A stretch of 64,000 nt of DNA from Azorinus chamasolen (Eukaryota > Mollusca > Bivalvia > Cardiida > Solecurtidae), in NCBI GenBank assembly GCA_963576725.1, contig OY755252.1:26804722-26868721 (forward strand). The letters are read 5' to 3'. Positions 22,541 to 33,392 of this stretch are shown piece after piece (position 1 is the stretch's first letter; each line of letters begins with the position of its first letter). The notes beneath the pieces were generated by a model that saw nothing but the letters and a program-made list of their open reading frames with translations, was not told the origin of the DNA and searched no databases. The translations under genes and the position numbers were made by a program.

Positions 22541-22737
22541 AAAAATAGAAAAGAAATCAGATTGGAGATACCACACGAAATTTCACAGCAACCCCAGAAA
22601 CATACATCCGCGACTTCTCACATACATACAAACTAGCAACCTTCACAGAACTGTCCCTGTCTGCTCACCACTGAACACACTATCTTCTCTACATTATCAA
22701 AATGTGTCGTAATATGTAGTATTGATCTCCCATATCC

Positions 22738-23024
22738 CTAGCTCGGATAACTCGAACTCGGGTTACATCGAACGAAAGGTTCAGTCATTCCAAAACTTGC
22801 AATGCACAACTGCTCTAAAATGTATCGCTACATATATCTAGAACTACATGTGACAGCTTAATGTAATGCTGAAAACTCCTACAGGAGATTTCAACATTTC
22901 TTGAGACCTCTATTTAGCTGTGAGTTCGGGATTGTTTATAGATAAGAAAGCGGATAACTCGAACATCTGTTATCTCGAACTAATTTGTATAGTCCCTTGT
23001 TCGAGGTTCGCGATATCGAAGTTC
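22738..23024. repeat. TCGAA-rich repeat element (unit 2)
   Basis: Copy of 12398-12670. Here AAAGGTTCAGTCATTCCAAA and AGATTTCAACATTTCTTGAG retain short pieces lost in unit 1. Confidence 0.5.
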
Positions 23025-23151
23025 ATATAACATAAACCGTTGCCAGGTGTTTAGTTCATAATGATGTCCATAATCTATCCCAATTGGTATTCTTTTGCAA
23101 CGCAGATAAATAGATATTGTTAAAGTCTTCAAATATCCGCCATACCCTATC

Positions 23152-23355
23152 CTACATTCTATCGGTTCTTTTGTCTTGCAAAGTAACTTCCGATACGTAA
23201 CAGTTGCGATCAGATAGCGCGAAATCGAAAGATCTACATGTGACAATAGTCCGCGCAGTTCTGAAGAGTGATGCCTTCATACTGTACCATATTGAAATGC
23301 CCAGCCAGTCCATAATTGTGACTGATGGCGAAAATAGACCCGTACGAATCACACC
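23152..23355 (-). pseudogene. Secreted PAN/EB protein, exon 3 (second PAN domain), unit 2, frameshifted
   Basis: Same structure as in unit 1: acceptor CTATGTTTCAG at the upper edge, two-base start completing the exon 2 codon, GITLQNCADYC followed by TAG, and the second half of the domain (CRSFDFALSDRNCYVSEV) in another frame. The shared lesion is older than the duplication. If unit 2 is expressed, its protein probably ends within this domain, unless an unseen splice restores the frame. Confidence 0.6.
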
Positions 23356-23510
23356 CTGAAACATAGGAATCAGATCTATATCTAAATAACATGGCTCATA
23401 CTCTGTTCGCAAAAGAATCAAAACGTGTATCTATGAAGTCAATGGCTAAATCCAAGCAGTACATGATGGTAAACCCTGTCAGTGTTGCCATTCCTGTTTA
23501 TTCATAGTGT

Positions 23511-23650
23511 ACATACAGAATGAATGGGTAAAAATCGCCACATGATATTGATAGAGTCCATACAGTATGAATGGATAAAAGTCGCCACATGATATTGATA
23601 GAGTCCATACAGTATGGATCGGTCAAATCGCAATACGATATTGAATAACA
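23511..23650. repeat. 47-bp tandem repeat, three units (unit 2)
   Basis: Copy of 13155-13296, same unit count. Confidence 0.8.
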
Positions 23651-24027
23651 AACAACGCAGGCGCTAATCGGCGGGCTCCTCGAGGAGTCATCTGATCTGG
23701 GTCTACCCTGTATTCAAATGAGAGCTAACTCGTTGCTGTATTCACAGCGTTGATTACCGAAAAAATGGACTTCGAAACGTAATCCAAAGGTACCAACTCC
23801 TGTAACATACTGATACATCGGATACATTGGAATAAAGACATATACAAGTTTGTGTTTGCTTTAGAATTCAAATCATTTTCAATACTTAAATGGGTAAATG
23901 CTTAATCATAAAGAGTTACTTACGTACAATACAGTATTATATTAGTGTAATTATGTTACTTTGTTTTATGTTTTACATTTATTAGAAAGAGTTTTAATCA
24001 TTTCCTTTCTTCAGTATATCATCTCTT

Positions 24028-26230
24028 TTCAAACACGTGACTTCATTTGACGACTTTATTATGTGGATGTTTTAGAACAAGAACTCACTAAGACAAAGTC
24101 ATATATTGTGGTCTCTTAATCTGAAAACGACATAATATCTGAACATGTTAATAAATGTAAACAGTTCAATGCTGATATATTAATCACACATCATAAACTT
24201 CCGACAATGTACTGGATACCTAAACTCAATAAAACGCCATATAAATCACGCTTCATAGCAAACTCTGTCTCATGCACAACAGCGGCACTATCCAAACTAA
24301 TTACATCGTGCCTAACAGCGGTCAAAGAACATGTCAAGCGTTACTGCGATAAAGCTTATGAGAATTCAGGAATTAACCTTTTTTGGTCTATAAAAAACAC
24401 CAATGAAGTTTTAAGTAAATTAAAAATCAAGCAACACCAAGCTAACACTATAAGCACATATGCTTTTTCTACACTTTATACCACATTACCACACGATCTA
24501 ATAAAGGTCAAACTTACAAATCTTATAAATAAAACATTTGCTAGAGAAAAAGTATCATTTATTGCCTGTAATTCTAGACATGCGTTCTTTACCAATGACA
24601 TTACAAATAAATATACCTCGTGGACATGTTTAGATCTTTGTGACGCAATTACGTTTCTGTTGGACAATATATTTGTTCGTTTTGGTAATTCTGTTTATCG
24701 CCAGGTCATTGGTATTCCCATGGGAACCAACTGTGCTCCTTTAATTGCAGACTTGTTTTTTAAATGTTGAATTAATGAATGAATGAAAGACTTTATTTAA
24801 CGAGGGTAGCTCAATTAGTCTAATGACTAATCTACCTTCAATCTGCTTCAATTTGTAGACCTATTGTTCAAGGACACGCACTTGGATCCTTATCAAACGT
24901 CGAGTTACTTGGCGCCTAATCTGGATCCAATATGTTATCATAGTTTTGATTTGCCACTAGCATCCACAGTTAATATAACGTTGGATCCAACTTAACTGTT
25001 GTTATGAACGGGATTTTATGCTTAACCTTAAAACCGATTCACAGGCGGATGTCATCAATGCCTTTAACAATACAGCACGTTATTCAGACGACATATTTAA
25101 TATCAATAACCCATACTTTGATTCAATGATAACCTCAATTTACCCTAGAGAGCTCAGGCTTAATAAAGCAAATAGTTCTGACATATCTGCAGCCTTTTTA
25201 GATTTAAATTTATCTATAAACAATGGAACAATTTCTTCTGGAATTTATGATAAAAGGGATTACTTTAATTTTAAAATAGTTAACTATCCTCATTTGGATG
25301 GAGATGTTCCCCGTGCTACATGTTACGGTGTATACATTTCTCAGCTTAATCGTTTTGCTAGAGCTTGTTCTTCTGTTGATGATTTTAACAATCGTAACCT
25401 TATTATCACTGAAAAACTACTAAAACAGGGCTACAGATATGACAAACTTCGTAAAACATTTTCAAAATTTTACCACCGTAATGTTCTACTCATCAGCAAA
25501 TACAATTGTAATTTACGTACTTTTCTAAAGTTATGTATTTCTCATCCGGAGTTTTACGGTGATGTCATTTACAAACTTCGAAAAATTATTGGACACACAT
25601 ATTTTGATACTTTGTCAAACGTATAAAACAATTAATTAGAAAGGGATATGACCCCTCTATATTGCAGCACACTACATGCTTGGTGGTCGACCCCTTTACA
25701 GTTGGTCATTATGCTTTCCTCTTTGCTTGTGCGACGTCGGAAAAGGTTTAATACTCTATGAAGATTCGCTCTTAAACCGTTTACGGAGGGAGGAAATTAG
25801 ATATTTGTATTTTGCCAGTTCTGTCGTACCCCAAATGACTTCTCCACAGCTGCTCTGACCTCTGAATAGTCATCGAGTACATTTCTACGATGTCAAGTTT
25901 TTTTTTTTTCAAACAAAACAGTTGTGCATACTTGATATCCACTAGTATTTGTTTCTTCGCGATTTATTTTTTATAAAATGTCGGTGTAGAAGTGTTTCAT
26001 ATAGTTTTCCCGTACTTTTAAATTATGACGTCATTTAAATGATGACGTCGCTTGTTTACCTCTAACGTTTATTTCCAAGTCATTTCATTTTGGCAGACAT
26101 TGTTATATGCATATGCATGTTGTGAAGTTGTCTGGAGGGGGAATTTTATTTACATTTTGACTTTGGTGAAAGTGGGATAAGGTTGAGGTTGGGTACCCGT
26201 AAACCAGGTTTAAGTCCCCTAGTAGCTTAT
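24028..26230 (+). pseudogene. Penelope-like element, 5'-truncated (unit 2)
   Basis: Copy of 13678-15880. The long open block 24207-24770 starts MYWIPKLNKTPYKSRF and ends in the SINE-like insertion. The second block, 25018-25626, starts at MLNLKTDSQ and contains ARYSDDIFNI. Motif A here is TYAFSTLYTTLP: the catalytic aspartate of unit 1 (GAT) is alanine (GCT), so this copy could not polymerise even if repaired elsewhere. The 3' region runs to about 26230. Confidence 0.8.
24763..25000. mobile_element. Composite insertion in the Penelope-like gene (unit 2)
   Basis: Copy of 14417-14652, with the same reversed SINE-like tail and family C-like right part. It is 4 nt shorter near ATCCACAGTTAATATAACG. 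Confidence 0.65.
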
Positions 26231-26339
26231 TTTGGTTACTGACCGTTCCAAGGCGGTACTCCTGCTTTCAGCCTATGGTCAATTTTGTTGTTTAATATGC
26301 TTAATGTTTAATGTTTTTCGTCTTGATATGCGTCCTGTT

Positions 26340-26945
26340 ATGTTTTGTCTTGTGGCTATATCAACTCGATCAAGCCCGATCAAATTATCTGGGACTGGTC
26401 TGGCTCGCTAGGCAGGAGTGGTCGGGAGTGATCGGGGAGATCTACCTTGGTCGGCATTCCTCGAACTCCCTACCCGAAATTTTTGGACATGTCCAAACCT
26501 TTCGGGTAGAGATCGAGTAGCCACGCGCTCGAGAACCGATCGGGAAGCGGGTCGAGTATAGGGTTGAGTTGATCTGGAAGCAATCATGTAGAGATCTAGT
26601 GCGGTCGGAATGAATTCATTTACCCGTTTTGTACCCGATCATCTCGACCTCCACTCAAGTAATAACCGATCGACTCATATCCGACCATAGCGATATAGTC
26701 GAGTAGAGATCGAGCAGGGGTCCAGTTGGTCGCGTAGCGATCGTGTAGGGATCGTATCTGGGTCGAGATGATCGAGCAGAGACCGGAGTGGTTGTTGAGT
26801 TGACGTCATGGAGTACTCGTGTATGATCGAGTAGAGGTCGAAAGGAACTCGTATACATGCCTTCGGTCGAGTTTGGTCTGGGACTTTTTGGTGATCGGGA
26901 TGATCCAGTTGATCTGATCGGCAGTGGGGACATACCTCCTATTGG
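26340..26945. other. GC-rich island with GATCGAG words (unit 2)
   Basis: Copy of 15990-16560, with an extra CGACTCATATCCGAC at about 26670 relative to unit 1. That could be a retained repeat or a short tandem gain next to CCGACCATAG. Confidence 0.6.
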
Positions 26946-27027
26946 TGTTTTGTCACTGATCGTTAAAAGGCGATACTCTCTTCGCAACCCTAACTTTCAG
27001 GTTTATCCTGTGCCATTTTTTATTTTC

Positions 27028-27118
27028 ATCTCTCTCTCTCTGTCTCTCTCTCTCTCTCTGCCTCTGTCTCTGTATGTCTCTCTCTATCTGTCTCTCTCTG
27101 TGTCTCCCTCTGTGTCTC

Positions 27119-27157
<39 letters not shown>

Positions 27158-27420
27158 GTGACTGACTTCCGTCCATGTCTGTCTCTTTATGGTATGTTTG
27201 TCTGTCTCTTGCTGTATGTCTGTCTCTCTCCCTGCCTCCATATCTGATATATATGTATATATGTCTCCCTATCCCTCTATGTCTCTCAGCTCTCTCTGTA
27301 TATGTCTCTCTCTGTCTCTGCCTATCTCTCTCTGTCTGTCTGTCTTTTTCTCTTTGTGTGTCTCTGTATCTTTCTCCGTGTCTCTCTGTGTCTCTCTCTG
27401 TCTGTCTCTCTTTCTTAATT
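27028..27420. repeat. CT/TCTG microsatellite (unit 2)
   Basis: Copy of 16660-17045 with changed run lengths, as expected of a fast-evolving tract. Confidence 0.95.
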
Positions 27421-27669
27421 TCTTTATCGCTCTTTTGGGGTTTTTGTATTGTGTTATGTGTGTGCGTGCGCGCGTGTGTGTTTCTCGCTTTTTTTCTGTC
27501 GGTGTTTTGCTTGTTGTTTGTGGCCTTTCCAACCTATTTCTTTATTCAACTAATTAGCTAATCAGTAGACAATATGCTTTATCAAATTATCTGTCCAGTA
27601 GACATAAACCATGAACAAATTATATGTCTAGTAAACATTACGCTTAGATAAATTACCCCTCCCCCATTA

Positions 27670-27895
27670 GATATAAATATTGGCAGTCAAAGTAGACACA
27701 GATCAGACGGCTCATGTAGGAGCTATCTGGTCAGGGTCTGTTCTGTTTGCTTCTGATGTTATACAGATCTGATTCTCCAGTTTCTGTCACGATAAAAATA
27801 TTTACTCATAGTGCCATTAAAAGATATATGTGCATTAATATGCATCGTGTCATTATTTATTACATAAACATTCATAGCGTTAGTGTTTAAATGGA
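27670..27895. mobile_element. TTAA MITE, family D remnant (unit 2)
   Basis: Copy of 17300-17520. GATCAGACGGCTCATGTAGG keeps the core; CTGTTCTGTTTGC is better preserved than in unit 1. Confidence 0.6.
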
Positions 27896-28407
27896 ACAAG
27901 CGTCACATGTTATCAAATGTGATGTCAGCTGAAAGTTTCTTTGGAATAATTTCTAAATTATTGCCTAGTTTGCTGAATTGTTGTTAATGGCTCATGTAGC
28001 TTTATCAATAATCTAGATCTTGAACAAAACTGTACGTGACCATGTGCCATTATGAAAACCAATTAATATTCATTATGTCATTTCTTTCATGCATACTCAC
28101 GGAGTAAAGAGTTAGACACTAAAGGTGGTGCTTGTTTAATATCCACGCCATTTGTGTAAGAGGGCCTGGATGGAGCATCCCCGCCACATTGACTACACAC
28201 GTTTAGCGACATGATAAAATCTTCGTTATACAGTCCTTATAAAGAGTCCGAGATTATGTCTCTTTATCATTTGAAATATTTTGCTTTACAAACCCTGTAA
28301 CGACATAATGAAAAACCTGACAAAGTGCATTTTGAAATATGTAGAAATGAAAGGGAAAATATTATAGACCGAGGTAGTTCTCTCGTGATATGTTTTGATA
28401 TACTTAC

Positions 28408-28546
28408 TAGCAGTACATTTCCTCGAGTTGGGATCGTAGGCAAATCCTATTCGGCATTCACAGGCCCCGTCGTAACAGCTGGCGTTAACAGTTGAACAAT
28501 CAGTATCTTCAAGGCAGTTCTCAAATAAAACTGCTTTACAGGAGCT
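28408..28546 (-). CDS. Secreted PAN/EB protein, exon 2 (EB/EGF-like module), unit 2, intact
   Basis: The 139-bp exon is bordered by acceptor TTATTTCAG|AGCTCC and donor GCTA|GTAAGTA. It enters in phase 0 (matching exon 1, which ends on a complete AAG codon) and leaves in phase 1. It reads SSCKAVLFENCLEDTDCST, then NASCYDGACECRIGFAYDP and NSRKCTA. The six-cysteine spacing and the ECRIGFAYDP motif fit an EB or EGF-like extracellular module. It is intact where unit 1 has a stop (GGA at 28445-28447). The protein is presumably secreted. No specific function can be assigned. Confidence 0.75.
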
Positions 28547-28785
28547 CTGAAATAAACAAACAAGTGACAGTTATACATATTACAGTTCTTCTTAAGATGA
28601 ATCAGTCTTGAAAACACTGTGAAGGCACATTATTAATCTAATCAATTCTCATGACTTTATTATTTCTTGCATGATTATTCGTGGAATAAAGGGATGGATC
28701 CATTCATAAGTAGTCCACACAACTTCATTAATCATACGGCTATGTGACGTACCTAATCATTTGTGTAATTATGTACATTGTAATA

Positions 28786-29146
28786 ACCGTGAAACCTCGA
28801 TATATCGAGACTATACAAATTACTTCAAGATAAGGGAGTTCGAGTCAGCCTAGTTTCACCTTAGAAACATTCTCGATGTAACAGGATAATGCAGGTCACA
28901 CGTAATGCTGAAAGTCCTCCTAGGAGCTTTCAGCATTACAGTAACACCTCTATACGATACCACAAACACTCAAATGAGTACCATTATTGACTGTTGTAGC
29001 TTAATGCAGAATGTAAGTCATGCAGAAAGCTCCTCTATGAGCTTTCACCCTACATTAAGCAGTCACTCTGCATTAAGCAGCAACTTGCCTACAAGGACAA
29101 ATTATTCCTTACCAAAACGTCGTAGTATTGAGTTTTTACTGTATTT
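28786..29146. mobile_element. Nested family A-type MITE material in intron 1 (unit 2)
   Basis: Copy of 18412-18775. The inner hairpin lacks about 14 nt in its right arm (CTATGAGCTTTCACCCTACA), so the palindrome is shorter than in unit 1. Confidence 0.6.
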
Positions 29147-30011
29147 GCGGCCTTTATCAGTCTGCTGTATGTCCTAAAAACTCGCCCCGTACACCATTCT
29201 CAGTGTTGTTATACTTTAGTTCCATCGAGATCATTAGTCTCGATGCTAGCGGGAGTGATTAGTATTATACTTTGAATTACTGCTCATGAACAGACTCAAT
29301 AAAACCGAGTCTGCAATGTTCTGTTTTTGCATTGCTGCTTTTGCTTTCGAAGGATCTCCTACTTTCAGAATTTATAGATATGTGCCGTTGTGTATTTAAG
29401 AACAATTCATTATTACAAAGTTTCAAAGGGATTTTATTTTTAACTCGAGTTATATTGAAGTTCAGATTATTGGAGTTGAATATATCGATTTTCAACTGTA
29501 CAGTGGTAAATACGCTATTCCTACCCATTTACCCGTTTTTCTACGCGTAAGAAACGGGTAGTGAACGGTTAACGAACGGTTAACGAACGGTTACGAGATA
29601 AACGGGCTACACGCGTTAAACGCGTAAAGAAACGATTATACCAAAGAAGTTGCGGTAGGTGCATAAATTTCCCGTTACATGCGGAGATTTCGGATCTTAT
29701 CGATAATAGCCGTTTTCAAAAAAGTCCGAATGAAACGGGTTAGCCAAAATAAGAATCGATTCGTCATTCAACGAACGTTTAGCGGTTCAATCCCGGCTAG
29801 TGTCGACGATTTGCTCATTTAGGTAACGATATGTTTGTACAAAGCTATAATATCAGATATCCACTGTAAATCAAACAAATGGATTGAAGAATTAGTTCTT
29901 TTTGAGTAGGTTTCTACATTTCAGATAAAAAAACTGTCACAAAGTAAACCACCAAATTTTGGATCTAGAATGAAGAAACCTACTAAAGAATTCAGATCTA
30001 TTCTATTTCTT

Positions 30012-30240
30012 AACCCTTTCCCATTTGAATATTTCTGTCAGAAAAAATGACATCATGAGTATTTATTAGATCTTGCTGAATTTAACAACGGTATAAGTGC
30101 ACACGCCTTTTTGATATTTGTAGAAAATATAGTCAACTCTTATAATTTCATAAGCAGAGTGGACTCTGGTCCGACAATCCCTCCAAGAACCTTCATGTCT
30201 AGGTTTACTCTGTTTGCAAAAGCGTTAGAGTGTTAAATCC
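30012..30240. mobile_element. Family D MITE remnant inside the 2128-bp element
   Basis: TTAACCCTTTCCCATTTGAA, AATGACATCATGAGTATTTA and AAGCAGAGTGGACTCTGGTC lead to GGTTTACTCTGTTTGCAAAA. An inserted, degraded TTAA MITE. Confidence 0.65.
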
Positions 30241-31207
30241 ATGTGTATGTTATAGGATAAGCAAATAATGCAGACCCAAGATCAAACGGCTTCCGAGCGA
30301 GCAATCTGATCTGAAACTTTTACGTTTTCAAAGGTGTTTTCATCATTATGAGGTAGATCTAAAGCGTTTTAAACAAATAAGCATATTTCATGCTCACATA
30401 TAACTATGAAAAAAATCTTATTATTTTATTACTTTGTTAAGATTAAACCTTTGTATGCCGAAATTTAAAAGTGGAATGGCCCATCACTGTTTAACTATAT
30501 ATTCCATTCTCTATTACCAGGCTTATATTTGCTAGATGATTTTAATTAGACCTATGAAAATACTAGTGAAGACCCTGATCTACACCCTGATTTTGTAGCT
30601 ATATTGTCTGTGTTTACACTGCTTTCAAATGTCAGTACTTTTGTTCCCCGCATTCGAATATTTAAAAAATACTAACTCTATAATTGTTATGAATGCATGA
30701 AAATAAATTGTCTTAGTTGAAGGCTTTATTATTTACCCAGCCTAAATATACGATGAAAGCTGCAAGATGGTCAGTAAATCCCCTGGCTATTTTCTCAGCA
30801 GGGGACAATGGTCTTGACAGTGATCACACCGCTGCTTTCTTATCAACAAAGTTGCGAACTATTACGCAACAGAAATACCAAATAATGTGCCCAATGATCT
30901 GAAAGTATGTTTTATAGCTTCTCCAAAATACAAGAAAACTATGTTTTGTATAATTGTAGATCTATGGCTCAGCACAAAGTTAAATCCAAACGTTTAGACC
31001 AATTAAGATTAATAAAAATTCTAGTTTTAACGATAGTTTAGATTGATATGATCTAGATCTATTGTAAAATACTTATACTATATCTTCTACGGTACTGTAC
31101 GTACAGTAGCAAAAAAGTCATTTTAAAACACATAGATGAACGCCATGAGATCTAGATCTAGCTAGATCTTATGGAAATGGAACGAGAATTAAAAGTTTTA
31201 ATACTGT

Positions 31208-31345
31208 TAACCCTTTCGCTGCCAATGTCGGATCTGTGATAACCTTTGCAAACAGTTTAGATCCAGATGAGACGCAAAATGTTTTGGACCCAGATGAGAC
31301 GCCGAGTAACTCGGCATTTTATCTGGATCAATACTGTTTGTTACT
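31208..31345. mobile_element. Family C MITE core inside the 2128-bp element
   Basis: TTAACCCTTTCGCTGCCAAT, AACAGTTTAGATCCAGATGA and GACGCCGAGTAACTCGGCAT. One duplicated half (CCAGATGAGACGC twice) lengthens the core. The right end is missing. Confidence 0.65.
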
Positions 31346-31816
31346 GTCACTATGTTTTTGAAATCTTAATTTTACATATCAGGAGTGTCCAACAGGTAAA
31401 TGAGAAAGTCTCCCATTTCAAATAAAGGCCATATCAAGGGTTACCCCCCTTTCGTCCATGATTACTCCCCTTTCATCCGGGCTCTTAAACGTTTAGGAAA
31501 CGCGTTAAGATACGCGTAAACAAACGGTTAGAAACCCGTTTAACGAAACGGCTAAGAAACGGTTAACGAACGGTTAGGTAACGCGTAAGAAACGCGTTAA
31601 GTGGGTAGGAATAGCGTATTTACCACTGTAGTTGCTTTCGCCACATTCACCACAAGCACTCGATTCTGTAAAACCGAATGCCTACGAAATATGCTTAAAT
31701 ACGTTTTAATAATATTATTACTGTTTATTAGTTTCTCTGTCGAAATATTGAAAGTCTCAGTTTGGTTTTCTTCAGAAAAATAAATACCCTGTAATGTTTA
31801 TTTAATTGCTTCTAAC

Positions 31817-32116
31817 CTTTTTCAGCTCAACATAGGTGATTCTCTGGTTGCGATAACAGCTTGTTGGAAGTTTCCAAACTTTCCATGCATATGCTGTGCA
31901 AGATGTGGCCACTCGATCAAAGATGGCTGAACTACAGTATCGCTGATTGTTACATATACTAGTGCACTCGGACACTGATCGGACCAGGTGAGATACGGTC
32001 GATGATGGACCATATATACTCGGACATTCATTCTCTGTGGTATAGGAACTTGTACACTGCTCAGCCAAGCTGGTCCTGGTCAGAACGGTGGCAAATATTA
32101 CTGTAATCAGTTCCAT
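31817..32116 (-). CDS. Secreted PAN/EB protein, exon 1 (signal peptide and first PAN), unit 2, intact
   Basis: The start codon is at 32116-32114. MELITVIFATVLTRTSLA is a signal peptide. The mature part has CTSSYTTENECPSIYG, VRSVSECTSICNNQRYC, SSAIFDRVATSCTAYAWKV and ends TYVELKK at donor AAAAAG|GTTAGA, phase 0, 100 codons in all. The SVSECTSICNNQ-C-x-FDR pattern resembles the first helix and loop of PAN/apple domains. Exons 2 and 3 follow at 28408-28546 and below 23355 with matching phases. The extra upstream codons of the open frame (up to 32374) lack the usual features and follow a likely acceptor, so MEL is chosen. Paralogue of the broken copy at 19318-19610. Molecular role unknown. Confidence 0.75.
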
Positions 32117-32424
32117 TCCTGTTAATACAACAAACGTAGAGAAACAGATACAAAGTAATTCTAAACAAAACTCTAATCTAAAATGTTCGTACACATGTCG
32201 ACATCCATATGTGTATGTGACGCCGTGATTTGCGTTAAAGGATAGGGTATTTTTAACACTGTACCAGTGACTATTCGTGTAGACGTTAATGACATGGGTA
32301 TAATTAAGTTGATGTTTTGTAACGATGTAATACATGTATTTAGAAATATATAACTCCTCGAGCAGACAAATCAAAACACGATTTGCGCCTGATGTGTTTG
32401 CAAAGATAGAGCCAACACATTCTC

Positions 32425-32830
32425 AATCAAAGAACTGGAATTGAATAAAGCTAACTCTCTTCCGACACTTATGCAACTTTTCTTGATCTAGATTTTGAAA
32501 AAATAAAAAATAAACCATTTCTTCTAACAGTTATAAGCAAAGAGACGATTTTCATTCAAATATTGTAAATTTCCCTCATCTTGACTGAGATGTTCCCCGT
32601 GCTCCATCTTACGGACTTCACATATCTCCAATTATTCGTTTCGCTAGAGAGTGTTCGTCTCTCAAAATCTCATTTTAACTAAAGACCTACTGAAAAGCTC
32701 ACATCCGGAATTTTATGGTGATTTGCTTTTCAAACTTCGTTTAATTATTGGACATATCTATTGTCTCACCTTTTTCATCAACAATGTTAACAGGAGCTCC
32801 GTGTGTCGGAGCTTTACACACCCGCAGAGA
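32425..32830 (+). pseudogene. Penelope-like reverse transcriptase remnant (unit 2)
   Basis: Copy of 19925-20330. It keeps HPEFYGDLLFKLRLIIGHIY at 32700-32760, slightly closer to the family sequence than unit 1. Confidence 0.7.
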
Positions 32831-32845
32831 CCTTGACTTTTGATA

Positions 32846-33020
32846 GACTCGTCTCAAAATCAGTAGGGGTCATCTTCTTGCAATGACCAACCTTCCTTAT
32901 TAGCATGAAGACAGTACGTGTACCTAATACTTATCGAGTTATTGACCGGTCATTTATTTTTAGTGAAGGTCGTTGTATCCTTGACCTTTGACCGACTGAC
33001 CTCAACATCAATAGGGGTCA
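32846..33020. repeat. CTTTGACC / AATAGGGGTCA repeat (unit 2)
   Basis: Copy of 20345-20535. It has CTTGACCTTTGACCGACTGA, where unit 1 has lost a few bases. Confidence 0.5.
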
Positions 33021-33207
33021 TTGAATAAGGACATTGAGCAATACATATCATGCCATATAGAAAAAAAGCTATCTGATATATTTATACTTATAGATGCTGT
33101 TGTTAATAAAAATATCGAAATATCAAGCAAGCTAAAACAGAGACCACGTTAGCGCAGTTACCCTAAATATCCACACATCTCCTCTCTGCTAATTTGCAAG
33201 TCTGCTT

Positions 33208-33392
33208 AACTCTTTCGCTGCCAATTTTTGTCGTCTGCTACAATTTTCATTTTTTATTTTTCTTCATTTTTGTTTCAAGAAACAGTCACAGAAACAAACA
33301 GTTTGGATGCTGGTGATACACCGAGTTACTCGTCGTCTCGTCTGGTTCTTAGCTGTTTGCATGGGTAATCAAAGATGCGACAATGGCAGCAA
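33208..33392. mobile_element. TTAA MITE, family C (unit 2)
   Basis: Copy of 20708-20893. The core reads CACCGAGTTACTCGTCGTCT (one mismatch in the palindrome). Confidence 0.7.

Larger units (their letters stand above)
29501..31628. mobile_element. 2128-bp TIR element with TA duplication, unit 2 only
   Basis: The ends are perfect inverted copies over 27 bp, beginning CAGTGGTAAATACGCTATTC. TA flanks both sides (29499-29500 and 31629-31630). Unit 1 gives the empty site, CAACTGTAGTTGCTTTCG at about 19125-19142. Just inside the TIRs, both ends carry clusters of AACGGTTAACGA / ACGCGTAAGAAACG words. The interior has no transposase, only a family D remnant (30010-30240), a family C core (31208-31345) and an unidentified 61-codon frame at 30717-30902. 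CAGT ends and TA suggest a non-autonomous Tc1/mariner-type element. It sits in intron 1 of the PAN/EB gene. Confidence 0.9.

Noticed and set aside
29277..31783. Frames starting MGRNSVFTT at both ends of the 2128-bp element
   Set aside because: The shared start is the translated terminal inverted repeat.
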